A stretch of DNA of 64,000 nucleotides from positions 3,472,001-3,536,000 of the forward strand of contig JAUCEF010000011.1 of NCBI GenBank assembly GCA_033558025.1. The letters are read 5' to 3'. This DNA is from Phytophthora sp. 'mugwort' (taxonomy: Eukaryota; Oomycota; Peronosporomycetes; Peronosporales; Peronosporaceae). Of the stretch, positions 1-10,925 are shown piece by piece; the stretch's first letter is position 1; each line of letters starts with the position of its first letter. The position numbers were made by a program, and so were the translations under genes. The notes below the pieces were generated by a model. The model made no database searches. It worked only from the letters and a program-made list of their open reading frames with translations, and was not told the DNA's origin.

Positions 1-542
1 TGAAAAGCACCTGCCGGGACCCCATCTTGGTCGAGTGTAAGCTGACAGGCTCCATGCTAACGTCGTGCAGAACGCTGTAGGCATCCTTAAGTATTAGGTG
101 TGGCCAAGTAAACTTTACCAAATCTAACAACAGAATTATAGGACACCCAAGTTAGGCAGTGCCTCATGCAGTGACTGCATGTGTATCCACAAGTACATGT
201 AGACCAATTCATGGCATAGATATTTTTTTAATACATGTACGCAATTTTCCAAAAATATGATCGGTAATCCGCTGACCTCCAGTTTACTGTAGGTACAGGC
301 AGCATAATACACAGTACAGTACTGTACATGCCCAAAATGGTAAACCTTCTGACTAAATGGTTGCGACAGCCGATTATCAGGCGCATTTCGTTCACGCCCT
401 TACCACTCCGAGTAAAAACTCCGCACATTCCGCCAGCATGAATAGCATTCGGGGCCACATTGCATCCCAATAAAAAATCCAGGCCGTCTTCTCGTCTGTT
501 GCGCCCAAATCTCATCGCAATGCAACGCTATTCCCAACTTTA
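1..542. other. 5' flank of carbonic anhydrase copy 1
   Basis: I see no gene here. The first ~80 bases and bases ~370-542 align with the upstream flank of the second carbonic anhydrase (about 18945-19015 and 19340-19495), including the shared stretch gggaccccatcttggtcgag, but with many substitutions and indels. So the duplication that made the two genes included the promoter side, and that side has diverged much more than the genes themselves. Confidence 0.6.
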
Positions 543-562
543 TCATTCCTCAATTTGCTTTT
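543..562 (+). promoter_or_regulatory. Oomycete core promoter (Inr + FPR) of carbonic anhydrase copy 1
   Basis: The string tcattcctcaatttgctttt matches the known oomycete bipartite core promoter: a TCATTYY initiator followed directly by a CAWTTTNYY flanking element. It lies about 75 bases before the ATG at 620, a usual distance for oomycete transcription starts, and a slightly different version sits at the same relative place before the second copy (19496-19516). No TATA box is seen. The transcription start itself is inferred. Confidence 0.7.
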
Positions 563-619
563 AACGCAATAACTCGCTTCGCTCTCTTATTGACTCTGAC
601 CCGACTGCGTGCCGACAAA

Positions 620-1569
620 ATGAAGTTCATCGCCACCGTCGCTGCTGCTGTCTCTGCCTGCACCCTAACCGTCTCCGCCGACGTGTCGACCGGTCCCGCT
701 TGGGGCTATCGTGCCAACGACGCCAGCATGATTCACACGTCCAAGTGGGCCGAGCACTGGGAGGCTTGTGGAGGTGTTCGCCAGTCGCCCATCGACATCG
801 TCACGACGACCAAGTCTGGCAAGGGCAGGAAGCTCCCGCTCGGCTTCAGCGGGAAGTGCTCTCAGTACAACCTGACGGAGCCCCACGAGCCCCTCGAGGT
901 CGACGTCATTGGAGGTATCCAGATCACTTCCTGATGTCATTTGAACTATGATCGATTCTAACGTGTTTGGCTATGGTTTGAATAGGTAACTGCGCTGTCT
1001 CGGTGAATGACGGCTCTTACAATATGGCTCAGTTCCACTTGCACGCGCCTTCCGAGCACACGCTGAACGGCAAGGCCCTGGACGGCGAGATCCACTTTGT
1101 GCACAGATCGAGCGACGGCTCGGCCTATCTGGTGGTGGGCATCTTTCTTGACATCGGCGCTAAGTCGGATCCTTGGCTGGGACCCGTGCTTGACGCCCTT
1201 GAGAACGTCAACTCGACTGACCACTCAGAGGCCGTTGTGGTGGAGCTGTAAGCTGGCAACGCATGACTGTCTTGGGTTCTCATAAAGCCACTAACGATGT
1301 TCATTTTGATGCCACACAGGAAATCGTACTCGTCTCTGATCAGGCAGGCCAGCAAGATTGGCGGCATCTACAACTACCCAGGCAGCTTGACGACTCCCGG
1401 TTGCGATGAGACTGCCGATTGGTGGGTGGTGCAGAACCCGATCAAGATCTCGTCGGTCGACTTTGGCCGTCTTCACCAGGACCTGGTGGAGTACCACATC
1501 ACGGACGACGGCAACAACGCTCGCCCAGTGCAACCTATGAACGGCCGTACCGTCACACGCTACAATTAG
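620..1569 (+). CDS. Secreted alpha-carbonic anhydrase, copy 1 (3 exons)
   Basis: Exons 620-914, 986-1247 and 1320-1569 with GT-AG introns of 71 and 72 bp join in frame to a 268-residue protein. Residues 1-20 are a signal peptide (MKFIATVAAAVSACTLTVSA), so the enzyme should act outside the cell or in the secretory path, hydrating CO2 to bicarbonate and a proton. The alpha-class zinc site is present: QFHLH gives His116 and His118, EIHFVH gives His135, and SEH holds the conserved Glu122. The C-terminal landmark PGSLTTPGC is intact. The length fits a single-domain alpha enzyme. Reading straight through without splicing meets stops in both introns, so splicing is needed. The start is the ATG after the Inr/FPR promoter; an upstream in-frame ATG at 590 would spoil the signal peptide. 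It is almost identical to the copy at 19580, introns included. Confidence 0.93.
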
Positions 1570-3299
1570 GTGCCTCGGTGTATCAATATCGAGCGGCTTC
1601 TCGGTTGCTACTGGCATTCTAACATCGATATGGGTGGTACATTCAAACATACTTAGTAGTATGCAAGTAGAATATACTAATCGCGTTTTGTGTAATTTCG
1701 ACTTGCTTCAGGCTGCTCTTTTTTTAACCTTCGTTTGATGGCATTCATTAGCACTGGGTAAAGTCATACAATAGACATTAACCTTTGGGCCCTGCGCCGT
1801 AAAATTATTATAGCAAAAGCCGCGAAGCTTTCACGGGCTACAGATAACACGATCAATGAAACTGAAGATATCTTTGTCATTCGCCCATCGTGGCGCGAAG
1901 CAGAAGTGACGTGGAGTGCATGATAACAGCAGTAGTCGAAGCTAATACACTCGTGGTGGATGGAAAATATTGTTTGCCTTTTAGGTACATGTTGTTGTCG
2001 AGTTGAAGTTGAATCGATTACTACAAGGATCTCCAAGGTAATAAAATCTGGATCGCTCCATTGTGATTTTGAAGTGCTTGCTGTATCCCACCGCTTTTCT
2101 TCAACTGTAAGATCACATCGCGGTGAAGGATTGGAATGCCTTAGCAGTCCTGAGTACATGTACACCCAGCCGACTTTCATGTGAATGATATATGTTTGCG
2201 TGGGCGTACAACGCTGTGTCCCCTGCTGTGTACTTGCGCTCCTCATCTAGCTTCATCGATAGCCTGTACTAAGACCCTCCTTTTCACCGGTATCTGTCGA
2301 GGACTGTTGGGTCTAATTTTTTTTGTTTACCTGTTTGTCTATCACCATGGCTAATGTACGCTTCATCAAGTAATCAATGTTATTATCATTCACACGATTT
2401 GGTCTGCAGTTTGTGTTTGGTCGTGAACGCGTTCATAAAGTGTAAAGTGCAAGAAGTTGTCCATGCTTGAACGTGGTGATCCTTGAGATCTTTGTCGAAA
2501 TTTCAGCGCTTGGAAGCTTTCGATCTCGATCAATTGATTCTCTTTGCGCTCGCTATAATAATTAAGACGCCTTATGCGTAGTCCCAACAACACTCGCTGC
2601 CATAGATAGACGGGTAATCTCGTAGAATCGGCCTGAGGCATATGTCCGGTCACTTAAGACACCATGCAAATGTTCAAGAAAGGAGGGGGTATTCAGTATT
2701 CATGGTGCATGTGTCCGGTCACTATTGAAGCATAGAGAAACCAAGATTGGCTTACAATATTCAAGATAAATGTGATCGATTAATTGATAAGCTCCAGCTC
2801 ACAAAAACAAATGGGTTTTGATCTTACTTAATCCATATGCTCCTTGAAATTGGTAAGATCTTCCAGGCTCTCTGAAGTGTGCTATACCGAGAGCGACCAA
2901 GCATCGTGCCTATTTCGCAATTTTATGGGCGATTTCGAAGCTTTTCGTGATGACCAGCTCAAATGTAAGTGTAAAGCGTGCCTTATTTCTCTAAGCAAAA
3001 TTGGGTCCATGAAATGAGACCAAAAGTCGCTCCTTAAGCAGGCTATTCACCAAGAGCTTGCATTGTCCAAACGGTTTGGCTACTCAGCTCGCTCATTTGT
3101 TTTGTGCATTCTTCTACCGTTGCCTACGTCAGCAATGTGTGGATTGATGCTCACACCATAAACCTCTTTAATTACATAATAGCTTACAGCAGAATAAATA
3201 TTAACTATGTTAATTGGTAGGCACATACTAGATAATACCTTTATATAATGACGAAGTAACGACGCATTGTAGCCCCCGATTAGCCTCACAACCAAAAAG
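1570..3299. other. Intergenic region, no gene recognised
   Basis: AT-richer than its neighbours and full of stop codons in all frames. I find no domain, no splice-compatible exon chain and no clear terminal repeats. The first ~100 bases presumably hold the 3' UTR and polyadenylation signals of the carbonic anhydrase. Confidence 0.4.
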
Positions 3300-4030
3300 G
3301 AGGGGGATGGCGGGACCGCTCGCTGGTGAAAGCAATCGAGGATATGGAGAGACTGCATTTGCAGATATCAGGAAGTGTCGCCGCATCTCTCGGTCAACCG
3401 CGACAGCGTTCTACAGATACAGCGAGAAGTCTGGAGGCACAAATTCGTTTCGACAGGCATGGGCAAGACTGGTAAAAGAAGGTTGGACTTCTAGTCATCC
3501 TGTTGGGCGAAATCTCGACCCTCGATAAGTGTACTTCGGCCCGAAGGGGACATCCATGGCAAGGAAGGGACTGATTTTCACTGGGGGAGCTAGCCGTTCT
3601 GCGCTTCGTCGCTACTGCCCTTTTAGATGACGAAGTCATTATGGCAGGTAAGGTAGCAAGGCTTACTCCCTTACGATACTGGCGACTCAAATGTACTAAC
3701 GTTTCTTGTGCAACTTCCTGGTGCAGCTACCGGCACGTGTGCAACAGGTGGGGCGCCTATCATCGGTGGAGCTGGAGAGGCTGGTGGTGTCGTCGGTGTC
3801 GCCGCCGTTCCTGCTCCTGCTCGACGCGGAGGCCGTGGTGGATGTGGTGGCAGTGGACAACGTGGCGGTCGCGCGGCTGGTACGGTGGTGGCGCTTGCGT
3901 GCTTGCGGCGATGACGAGCCAGACGCACTAACGCCTGGTGCTTGTGGTGTAGCGAGTGGCGAGTGTGCTGTTGGTGGGGCGCCTAATGTTAGGGTGGCGG
4001 GGAGGGGGGGGGGGGCAGAATCGGTGATGG
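3300..4030 (+). pseudogene. Relic of an oomycete transposon-associated protein (KEGW module and Ala/Gly-rich linker)
   Basis: Bases ~3440-3530 encode FRQAWARLVKEGWTSSHPVG, a module I associate with repeat-encoded oomycete proteins. After stops and frameshifts, ~3720-3900 encodes a Gly/Ala/Pro-rich linker and, in another frame, DAEAVVDVVAVDNVAVARLV. The same linker and peptide recur on the opposite strand at about 7330-7620. There is no continuous reading frame. A run of 12 G at 4004-4015 ends the GC-rich part. It may be the N-terminal remnant of the piggyBac unit to its right or a separate element; the match to the DOT1-bearing relic favours the second. Confidence 0.45.
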
Positions 4031-4239
4031 TGTAATTGATGTCGGTCGGTCTGGGTCAGCGTACTCAGTGGACATGTAGCTGGTAGCGGTCGGGGAGCTC
4101 GGAGTGGTGTGGAGCCTGTAGAGGTGTGATTGCGGGTTTACCGCAGCCGGTTGCAGTGACACAAATGGATAGAACGCCGGACCCCAATTTTGATGGAGCA
4201 ACGGGAACTCCGACGCGAACACCTAACATCCTGCCACAG

Positions 4240-6300
4240 AAAGTTTTCGCTGACATCTGGTAGCGTTTGCACCGGACAAGGAAGCGTGGACGAAGGCCAA
4301 AATGTACAGACCCGTTGGGACTGCGTATATCACTCGTCGAGTGTATCGCTACGTCAAGAAGGGCAAGATGGCTAACCTTTCCCAGGTGCGATGGCTGGAC
4401 AGCCAGTTCAAAGTGCTGTGGAGCATGTTAGTTTGGGACTTGTCCAGCATGGTATCAAGAACTATGCGGCTCTCGCGCGGGTGACTAAACCAGACTTGCG
4501 GTTATTGGTGCCATTAGGTCCATCCGACGAGATCGATGCCGAGGATGACACGTCCGATCTCGAGACAGCAGATATATATGAGGCGTTTGATCCAGCGGAG
4601 GTGCTTCCGACAAGTCTGGCAGAAGTCGAAGCTATACGGAACATGCGCTTTATGCCATCCAGACAGCGTGAAGCACCGACATACCTATTCCAGCACACCG
4701 ACCGCTCAACGCAGCCTATGCTGCGCCGTGAGTACAAACACTTCTTTGAGCATTCTGCCTCATCGAGCTTTGTCGCGTACATCCCGCTGTACTTTGGCGA
4801 CAAGTGGTCCATGAAACCAACACATACGCAGTGGTCAAGAGCATTCGAACAACACCGTTCGCCCTTCATGAACTCATGGCATTCATGGGCATAACGTTTT
4901 TCATGGCCATGAATGATAAAGGTGAATACGCGAACTATTGGGGTCCGCAGCCTGAAGATCTCATTTTGGGCGGAGCGACGACTTCTCTAGACGGAATCAT
5001 GACTTTCACTTGGTTCAAGTTACTTCGACGATGCCTCAGTTTCAATGCATCGCCTATCACTTTGGATCTAGATGCAGCAGCACGGATTCGGTCACTATTG
5101 AACTTACTAAAAATTACCGGCGGGCGGTACGTGTATATAGGCGGAATGTTGCCTTAGATGAAGCCAACATCGCCTGCCGTTCGCGACAAGGGCGTCTTAT
5201 ATAATTGTCTACAATGCTATGAAGCATACTGGTAAATACCATTTTCGGCTTTACATGATTTGCTGCTCAACGCCCTGTATAGCGCTGAACTACAAGCATC
5301 ACTGCAACAAAAGTTACATTCCTGACCGTCTGAGCGGTGTCGTTGGGCAAGAAGAGGCCCAACAGCTACGTGAAGGGTTTGATGAGGTATCGAAGGTTTA
5401 GACAGCACGTGTTGGAGGGGGTGCGGCCACTATTTGGATCGAACCGAATTGTCAATATGGACAATTATTACACCTCCGTTCAGCTCCTTCAAGAGCTTCG
5501 ACTCAAAAGTCTGTATGAGCGAGGCACTATACGTGCGGATAGCAAGCATTATCCGTCCCAATACTGCACAAGGATAATTGCTCACATGGGGACTACAGGC
5601 AGGCGGTCTCACACTGTCACAGCATGCTAGAAGCATCATGGTGCGACGGTAACGTGGTTAATATGGTGACCAATGCAGACTCGTCGGATATAACAAGTGT
5701 GACTCGAATAGTTGGCGAAGAAAACAAGTCGTTTCCGGCTCCTGTCTACATTTCGAAGTACAACGCAAACATGCAGGATGTGGACATGCTTGATCAGATT
5801 AGAGGGCGTTTCTCTATTGCAGATGGACACTCCTATAAAAGGTGGCACAAAAAGTTGGCCTTAGCGTTGTTCGACGTCGCTAGGTCAAACGCGTACCTTT
5901 CGCGTCGATTCGTGAAACCGGAGACGACCACACGTGATCCTCACAGAAAGTTGTCATGGAGTTGCTTGGAGAGCTCAGTAATGGGCAGTCGGCTGAGGCG
6001 CCAAGCGACGGGCAAAGGTTGTATAACAAGGGGGCACTAGAGAAAGGTGAAGTCCAGGAGACTCTGACTCCTTCATCACAGCGATCAGAAGTCACAAGAC
6101 GATTGCCCGTGGCATTCCGTTGCATCCCGTCATCTATTTGCAGAAAAAAACAAAGTGACGTCGCTGCATTATTTGCCGGTGGGAGGAGAGAAATCCGACT
6201 GAGGTTTCAAGCCACTGCGTCACTTTCGAAGTGTGCTTGTGCCGGGGAGTACATGCCGCGTCCACCAAGCCCTGTATGTACCCTTATCTCACTTTGACGT
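4240..6300 (+). pseudogene. PiggyBac-like transposase, degenerate
   Basis: Successive frame-shifted segments together spell a piggyBac-type (DDE_Tnp_1_7) transposase: an acidic N-terminal part (4391-4894), ELMAFMGITFFMAMNDKGEY at ~4870, YHFRLYMICCSTPCIALNYK near 5230, NMDNYYTSVQLLQELRLKSL near 5460 with the catalytic-type Asp of MDN, and DVDMLDQIRGRF near 5780, which corresponds to the last catalytic Asp of piggyBac. At least five frame changes and several stops separate these blocks, so no active protein can be made. The piggyBac family moves by cut and paste at TTAA; I could not fix TTAA-flanked ends. Mild decay and clear motifs suggest a moderately old copy. Confidence 0.85.
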
Positions 6301-6719
6301 GCTGGGAGAAGTCTCATCAATTTTACCAGCCATGTGAACTTCTTACAGACAAAGGGAACGTGCGCCGTCATTCAAAGCTTGCTAAGCTACGTTAAGCAAT
6401 TACTTTTGAGCCCAGCACAGGAGCTTCACGGCCCGACGTAGCTCGCCAAATCAGATATAACTAAGCTGGGCCACACCGCTGGTAGACTCAAAACAGAACA
6501 TAGATTACAGAAATGGCGCCCGAGATCATGGACTTGATGACGGCGTTCACGGACTTGGCGGAGCTCACGGACTTGGTGGCGACACTCACAGATTTGGACG
6601 GGGGGGCTTGAGTGGCATAAAGAGGTCAGTCAGATTAGCGGAGGCGGTAAATAAATATATGGCATTGCACTGTATTTTTGTTTGTGGTATATGTAACCGG
6701 ATGAGGCGATGACTTCCAG
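6301..6719. other. Gap between piggyBac and DOT1-like relics
   Basis: No coding signal recognised apart from a short imperfect tandem repeat at 6528-6600 (listed separately). Confidence 0.4.
6528..6600. repeat. Imperfect 18-bp tandem repeat (3-4 units)
   Basis: Variants of tcacggacttggnggng follow each other with an 18-base period (6548, 6566 and, more diverged, 6584). A period divisible by three would be compatible with a decayed coding repeat. Confidence 0.6.
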
Positions 6720-7830
6720 CTACACAACACGTGTACTTCGCTCACTAAATTCGAGTTGCAGCAAAATGGCTCTGAGCAGGATGCGCGATGTCTTGGGCAA
6801 AAGCGTGACGTTGCTGGCTCGTTTCATTGATCTCAGTTTTTGAGAAACAACCAGCTTCGCATCTTCTTCGCAAGGAAATATGTTTGCGAACACTATAGTT
6901 GCTTCGCACATTGGCGACCTCGTTGAAATAGCATCTCGCACATCTGTCGCCATTACGACTACCTTGCTAAGGCGCGGAAACCGACCGACGTGCCTTCGAA
7001 TATATGCTTGTCCTAGTGATGATAACTCGGGTTGAAGTTCGATGCCAACGGAGGCACTGACATCTGTCGAAAGCCGGACTTGAGTTGCCCCATTATCAAG
7101 GAAAATATCAGTATCCCCTACAGGACCGATTTCCGCGATCAACGCAGCCATTCCAGACGGCAGAATCTCTCCGGCGTTGTTGTGAGTACCTCGCCGGCTG
7201 GTGGACATCCTCAGCGCTAACAGTACAGAAAATCGAAGTAATTGCCAGCGCCACTTCACGCGCGGTAAGCAGCGCATGCCATCGGCCAGCTATACCCGTA
7301 TTAGGATTTGCTTGGCCAATTCTCCTTTCGCAGATGCAGCTGAACTACTCCCAGAGTCCGCGCCACTGGTAACATCTCCAGTTCCACCGACGACAGGCGT
7401 CCCACCAGTAGCTGGCTCGCCGCCTGCTACACCACCAGCACGTACGACAATCGTTAGGCAATCGCGTCCGTAGGCATCACGAATGCTTTAGCGACGCCAG
7501 CATACCTCGCACAGCGACTTCGTCACTCACACGACCAGCCGCGCGACCGCCATGTTCTCCATGGCCACCACGTCAATCTCTGCCTTCGCGTGGAGCAAGG
7601 GCTGGGAGGGAAGCCTGGTGTTGGGCCGATGAAATGAGAGGGGGGGGGGGGGGGGGGGGGCGGCGGTGGAGGACCCGATGATGCCAATAGGCGTCGTTGG
7701 GAGATGCTAACGAAGCAACAGGAAGGGAAACCGATGGTCAACCAGCCGTACGTTCGTTTTAGGCTGGCCAGATGAAATCGGAGCTCGATAGCCGTTCGCT
7801 TTGAGCGCCTTCGTCGCGCCACATAGTCCT
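6720..7830 (-). pseudogene. DOT1-like histone methyltransferase domain, relic
   Basis: An open stretch 7277-6720 on the minus strand carries the layout of the DOT1 (H3K79 methyltransferase) fold: GEILPSGMAALIAEIGPVG, then DIFLDNGA in place of the SAM-binding DLGSG motif, VGIELQPELSSLGQ (the acidic post-I motif), an ATDVRD segment and IVFANIFPCEEDAKLVVSQK in place of the VNNFAF-type motif. Upstream (7460-7330) a Gly/Ala/Thr-rich linker and, at 7620-7530, AKAEIDVVAMENMAVARLV follow with stops between. The SAM motif has lost its usual Gly-x-Gly and the region upstream is broken and interrupted by a 21-G run, so I call it dead. DOT1-type genes are known to be expanded in Phytophthora; transposon association here is inferred from context. 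Confidence 0.6.
7640..7660. repeat. Homopolymer run of 21 G
   Basis: Twenty-one consecutive G on the plus strand, followed by cggcggtgg. It could form G-quadruplex structures and is a likely place for replication or sequencing slippage. Confidence 0.9.
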
Positions 7831-8142
7831 ACGTGATCCGAAGCCCCTCGCCCTCAAACGGGTACGCTGTCTGCACTAGCCTGGTGTCCTCCCAGTCCTG
7901 AAAATCTGTCCTCATTGGTCCGCGACAGCGCTGTTCGTGGTGGCGTTGTGGAGTGAAAGGAGTACATGCATCTTATATTTTATATTGGAGGAATGGATTT
8001 GAGCGGAATCAGTGGGGACCGATTGCCCACGCAAGATTATGACGCGTCGGGATTCAAAGCCGGTGCTATCGTCACTGATTATGTCTTTTCACGTAGTAAA
8101 TAACCGCCGCGTTGCCAAATTTACCCCCAACCCATCAAAGCG
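7831..8142. other. Spacer before the MULE relic
   Basis: No gene recognised. It may hold the more decayed 5' part of the Mutator-like transposase that becomes readable at 8143. Confidence 0.3.
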
Positions 8143-8919
8143 GTGAAGGCAGAGTGGGGCAACTGGGCGCAGCTCGTTGAGTTTGTGGCGTACTTCGAGA
8201 AAGTATGGCTGAACGAGAGAGTATGGCGGTGGCAATGCTTCCACACGGCCAGTGGATATGCCACCACGAATAACCCGTGCGAGACGTTCAATGCGGCGAC
8301 CAAGCGCGACGTCACTATGCGTCGGCGGCTGAAGGTGGGCGCATTGGTTGACCAGTTAATGGTCCTCTGTGGTGGTGAGCGTGTGCGTGCGAAGCCGTTT
8401 GCAACGGCGACCACTTTCTTGGACCGTCTCGCCAGGCGTGCTCGGGCTCTGACTCGCGATGGACTTCTGTACGAGAAGGTGTTCCAGCGCGGAAGCATAG
8501 CATCGCTCCTTGCCGACGCGTCGTCGCAGAGCACGACCAACTCCATCCGTGTCATGGCACTTCCTGCCACTCGCGTGTTTGATGTCCTGGAGCGCAGGTC
8601 ACGCGAAAACCTCCCCGTCACCGCGCAGCTCAACTTCGAAACAGCCAGGATGGAACGCATGGACATGCCACCTTGTGGATGCGAGGTGGATACCCAAGAT
8701 CGGTGTTGCCGTTGCCGCTTCAACATGAAGCACGGTTCATGTGTCCATCTACTGTTTGCCCTCGGCGACGTTGGTAGTATCGATGCCACTGGCGGGAGAC
8801 GCTGTTCTACCGAGGAACCAACAAGCGCAAGCGTGTGCGAGCAAGAACGCAGCCGGCAGGACGCCCGAGAGTCAATGGTCAAGCACTACACATGGAATGA
8901 ACACCAGTCACGAAGGTGA
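8143..8919 (+). pseudogene. Mutator-like (MULE) transposase, C-terminal part with SWIM zinc finger
   Basis: A 258-codon open frame carries WRWQCFHTASGYATTNNPCE, the conserved MULE block following the DDE core, then a Lys/Arg-rich helix region and the SWIM-type zinc finger CRCRFNMKHGSCVHLLFAL (CxC...CxH) used for DNA binding. After ~8790 the frame is lost by a shift; the next frame continues with YRGTNKRKRVRARTQPAGRP, the usual basic tail of oomycete MULEs, ending near 8905. The N-terminal DDE half is missing, so this is a 5'-truncated, frameshifted fragment. No terminal inverted repeats were found. Confidence 0.88.
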
Positions 8920-8921
8920 TA

Positions 8922-9840
8922 TTAGAGATAACAAATAGAGTCTGGTCTCACTCTCGTCTTGATCCTCCTGGTCTTGTCCTTCAGCAGCAGCAGCACGCCC
9001 CGGAAGAACGTGTAGGGACCCAGCAACTCGCACAGCGGCACCACGGCATGCAGCACGCCCAACCCCGCGAACAACAACTCGTGCGCCTTGAGGAAGGCCA
9101 AAGCCAAAAAAACGCATGGCGAACCAGGCGCGCTGCAGCACCTTGGCGGCCGGCTCGATGCACGCGCGGGACGGTAGCTCCTAGATATCGGGTTGCTGCA
9201 GGCCGCGCTTGGCGGCGGCTTGGCCTCGGCGCTGCTGGTGGTGGAAGGGCGCGGGCGGGTACGGCGTCTGCGTCTGCGGGCGGTTGGCCAGCGCCACGGA
9301 TGACGAAACCCACTGCAACAGCAGGCCGCAGGGAAGCAATGCGCGCTCGGCAAGATGCGCGACCATTTGTGGCGGCGGCGCCCGACAGCAGCGGCTGGCG
9401 CTCGGCACGCGCGACCGACGCCCTGGAGAGTCGAGCGCGTGCTTCTCGATCTCCTTGTCCAGCACGGGCGTAGAATATTCATGGGATCCTGCTCCAGCAC
9501 GGTCTCCACGGGCTTCGTGGACTCCTGGCCCAGCACGGGCTCCTGGTCAGTAGGGATCCTCTGGCATCCGGTCCAGCACGGGTGGTCGCCGGCTCCTGGG
9601 GCGTCTTGTCCAGCAGAGGCTTCACCGGCTTCATGAGATCCTGGTCCAGCACGAGATCCTAGCCCAGAAGTGCTCCTCCGGCATCTGGCCCAGCACGGGG
9701 GTCGCAGTCGCCTGGTCCAGCATGGGTGTCTTGTCCAGCAGGGGGCTCCACGGGCTCCGATGCGGCCTTCCGAATGTGGTCTGTGAGAGCTGGGGGATTT
9801 TTCTCAAAGTGACTACGGGAAACACTACCGGGTAGTCTTA
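8922..9840 (-). pseudogene. Unknown protein with PVLDQ-type repeats and hydrophobic C-terminus, broken
   Basis: On the minus strand, 9830-9450 encodes degenerate copies of a Pro/Val/Leu/Asp-rich unit, for example EPVEPLLDKTPMLDQ, LVLDQDLMKPVKPLLDKTP and STKPVETVLEQDP, seen on DNA as recurring tccagcacggg. After several frame changes, 9400-9190 reads LLPCGLLLQWVSSSVALANR and 9170-8922 reads LLFAGLGVLHAVVPLCELLG before a basic tail and a stop at 8922. The hydrophobic helices suggest a membrane-associated protein. At least four frameshifts and one stop interrupt it. I do not recognise the family. High GC sets it apart from its neighbours. Confidence 0.5.
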
Positions 9841-10925
9841 TTTCTTGGGCCACGACACGATCAGCGAGCGGACGAGACTGTCTGCATTCTCTGTCTGCTC
9901 ACTGTGCCACAGGCAGGTCCATGCCCTGTCTCAGTAAAGTGCTGGTCTCGCACATGCAGTGTTGCCCTCCATTCCTACCAGTGTTTATGGCATTTCCTCG
10001 TGCAAATGGCGGTGCGTTCTCCTGTCATTCACACAGATTAATGCTACTGACGTGATGTGCGTCGATTTTTTGCGGTTGTCAGTGACGAGCGGAGAATGTC
10101 GGCTGTGCATTTTGATTGCGTATTTGCGGTGATTGCCAGTTTTAGTTTAGCGTCAGCAACTAAGCGGATCATGTTGATAGGTGGTAGCTTGGCTTGCAAT
10201 ACAAACAATAGTATACATGTAAAGAAACCTAGAGCGCTGCCAATTCGGTGCAACTGGTACAGCGTACCTCGAAGTGTCAGTGACATTGGCCACACCTCAT
10301 GACACCTCTGAATAGTGCCACGCTACTCTTCATGTAAACCATTACGTCTCCCTCAATTAGTATCGATCGTCACCCAATTATATGGGAGGAAATGTGAGTT
10401 TCATAATTTACTCGCAGATTAGAGAAGCATCGACAAGCCGCAGCACAAGATCGCTGTGTCTCTTCGCTCTCACAGAGCATTAGGTAGGTTGCCAGCCCTT
10501 TAGGTCTTCACATCGCAAGAAGCGAGCCCCAAATGGCAAGCTCAAGTGGCGCCTCGGCGTCCACGTCTAAGGCTTCAACGCCGAAGACTAAACCAGATAA
10601 GCCTCGTGGCAACGGTAAAGAATGGGTGATGCCGTTGCGGATGCAACAGAGGTGCTTGCAGCACCCGACACCGCTGGCACGATAAAGGACTCAACCCTCG
10701 TCGGCGTTGTTCGGCATCGGTGATTTCGGACACTCGCCCTGACCCGCGGTTCGTCCTCAGGTCCAAAGCCGACCTAGCTCCGAGGCGTACTTTTTTCACC
10801 TTGTCCGCTCGGTAAGGATAGTGAGGACGAGGAAGACAGCACGTTCACTGTAGAGACGGATGAGCCGCCTGGGGGTGTGAACTCTCCTGATGTTTAAAGA
10901 AGGAGAAAGCTCTTCATCGTAGCAA
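9841..10925. other. Intergenic region, no gene recognised
   Basis: An ATG at 10533 starts a Ser/Thr/Lys-rich peptide of about 45 codons (MASSSGASASTSKASTPKTK) with no partner exon. The segment at 10290-10345 loosely resembles the outer edge of the LTRs found at 18.1 and 38.4 kb (ctcttcatgtaa). Nothing else is supportable. Confidence 0.35.

Noticed and set aside
665..940. Long antisense open frames across the carbonic anhydrase exons
   Set aside because: They mirror GC-rich coding sequence on the plus strand, are identical in both copies because the genes are, and have no domain or promoter.
9200..9830. CRISPR-like array of cagcacggg repeats
   Set aside because: Spacing is irregular, units are part of a degenerate protein repeat, and the genome is eukaryotic.
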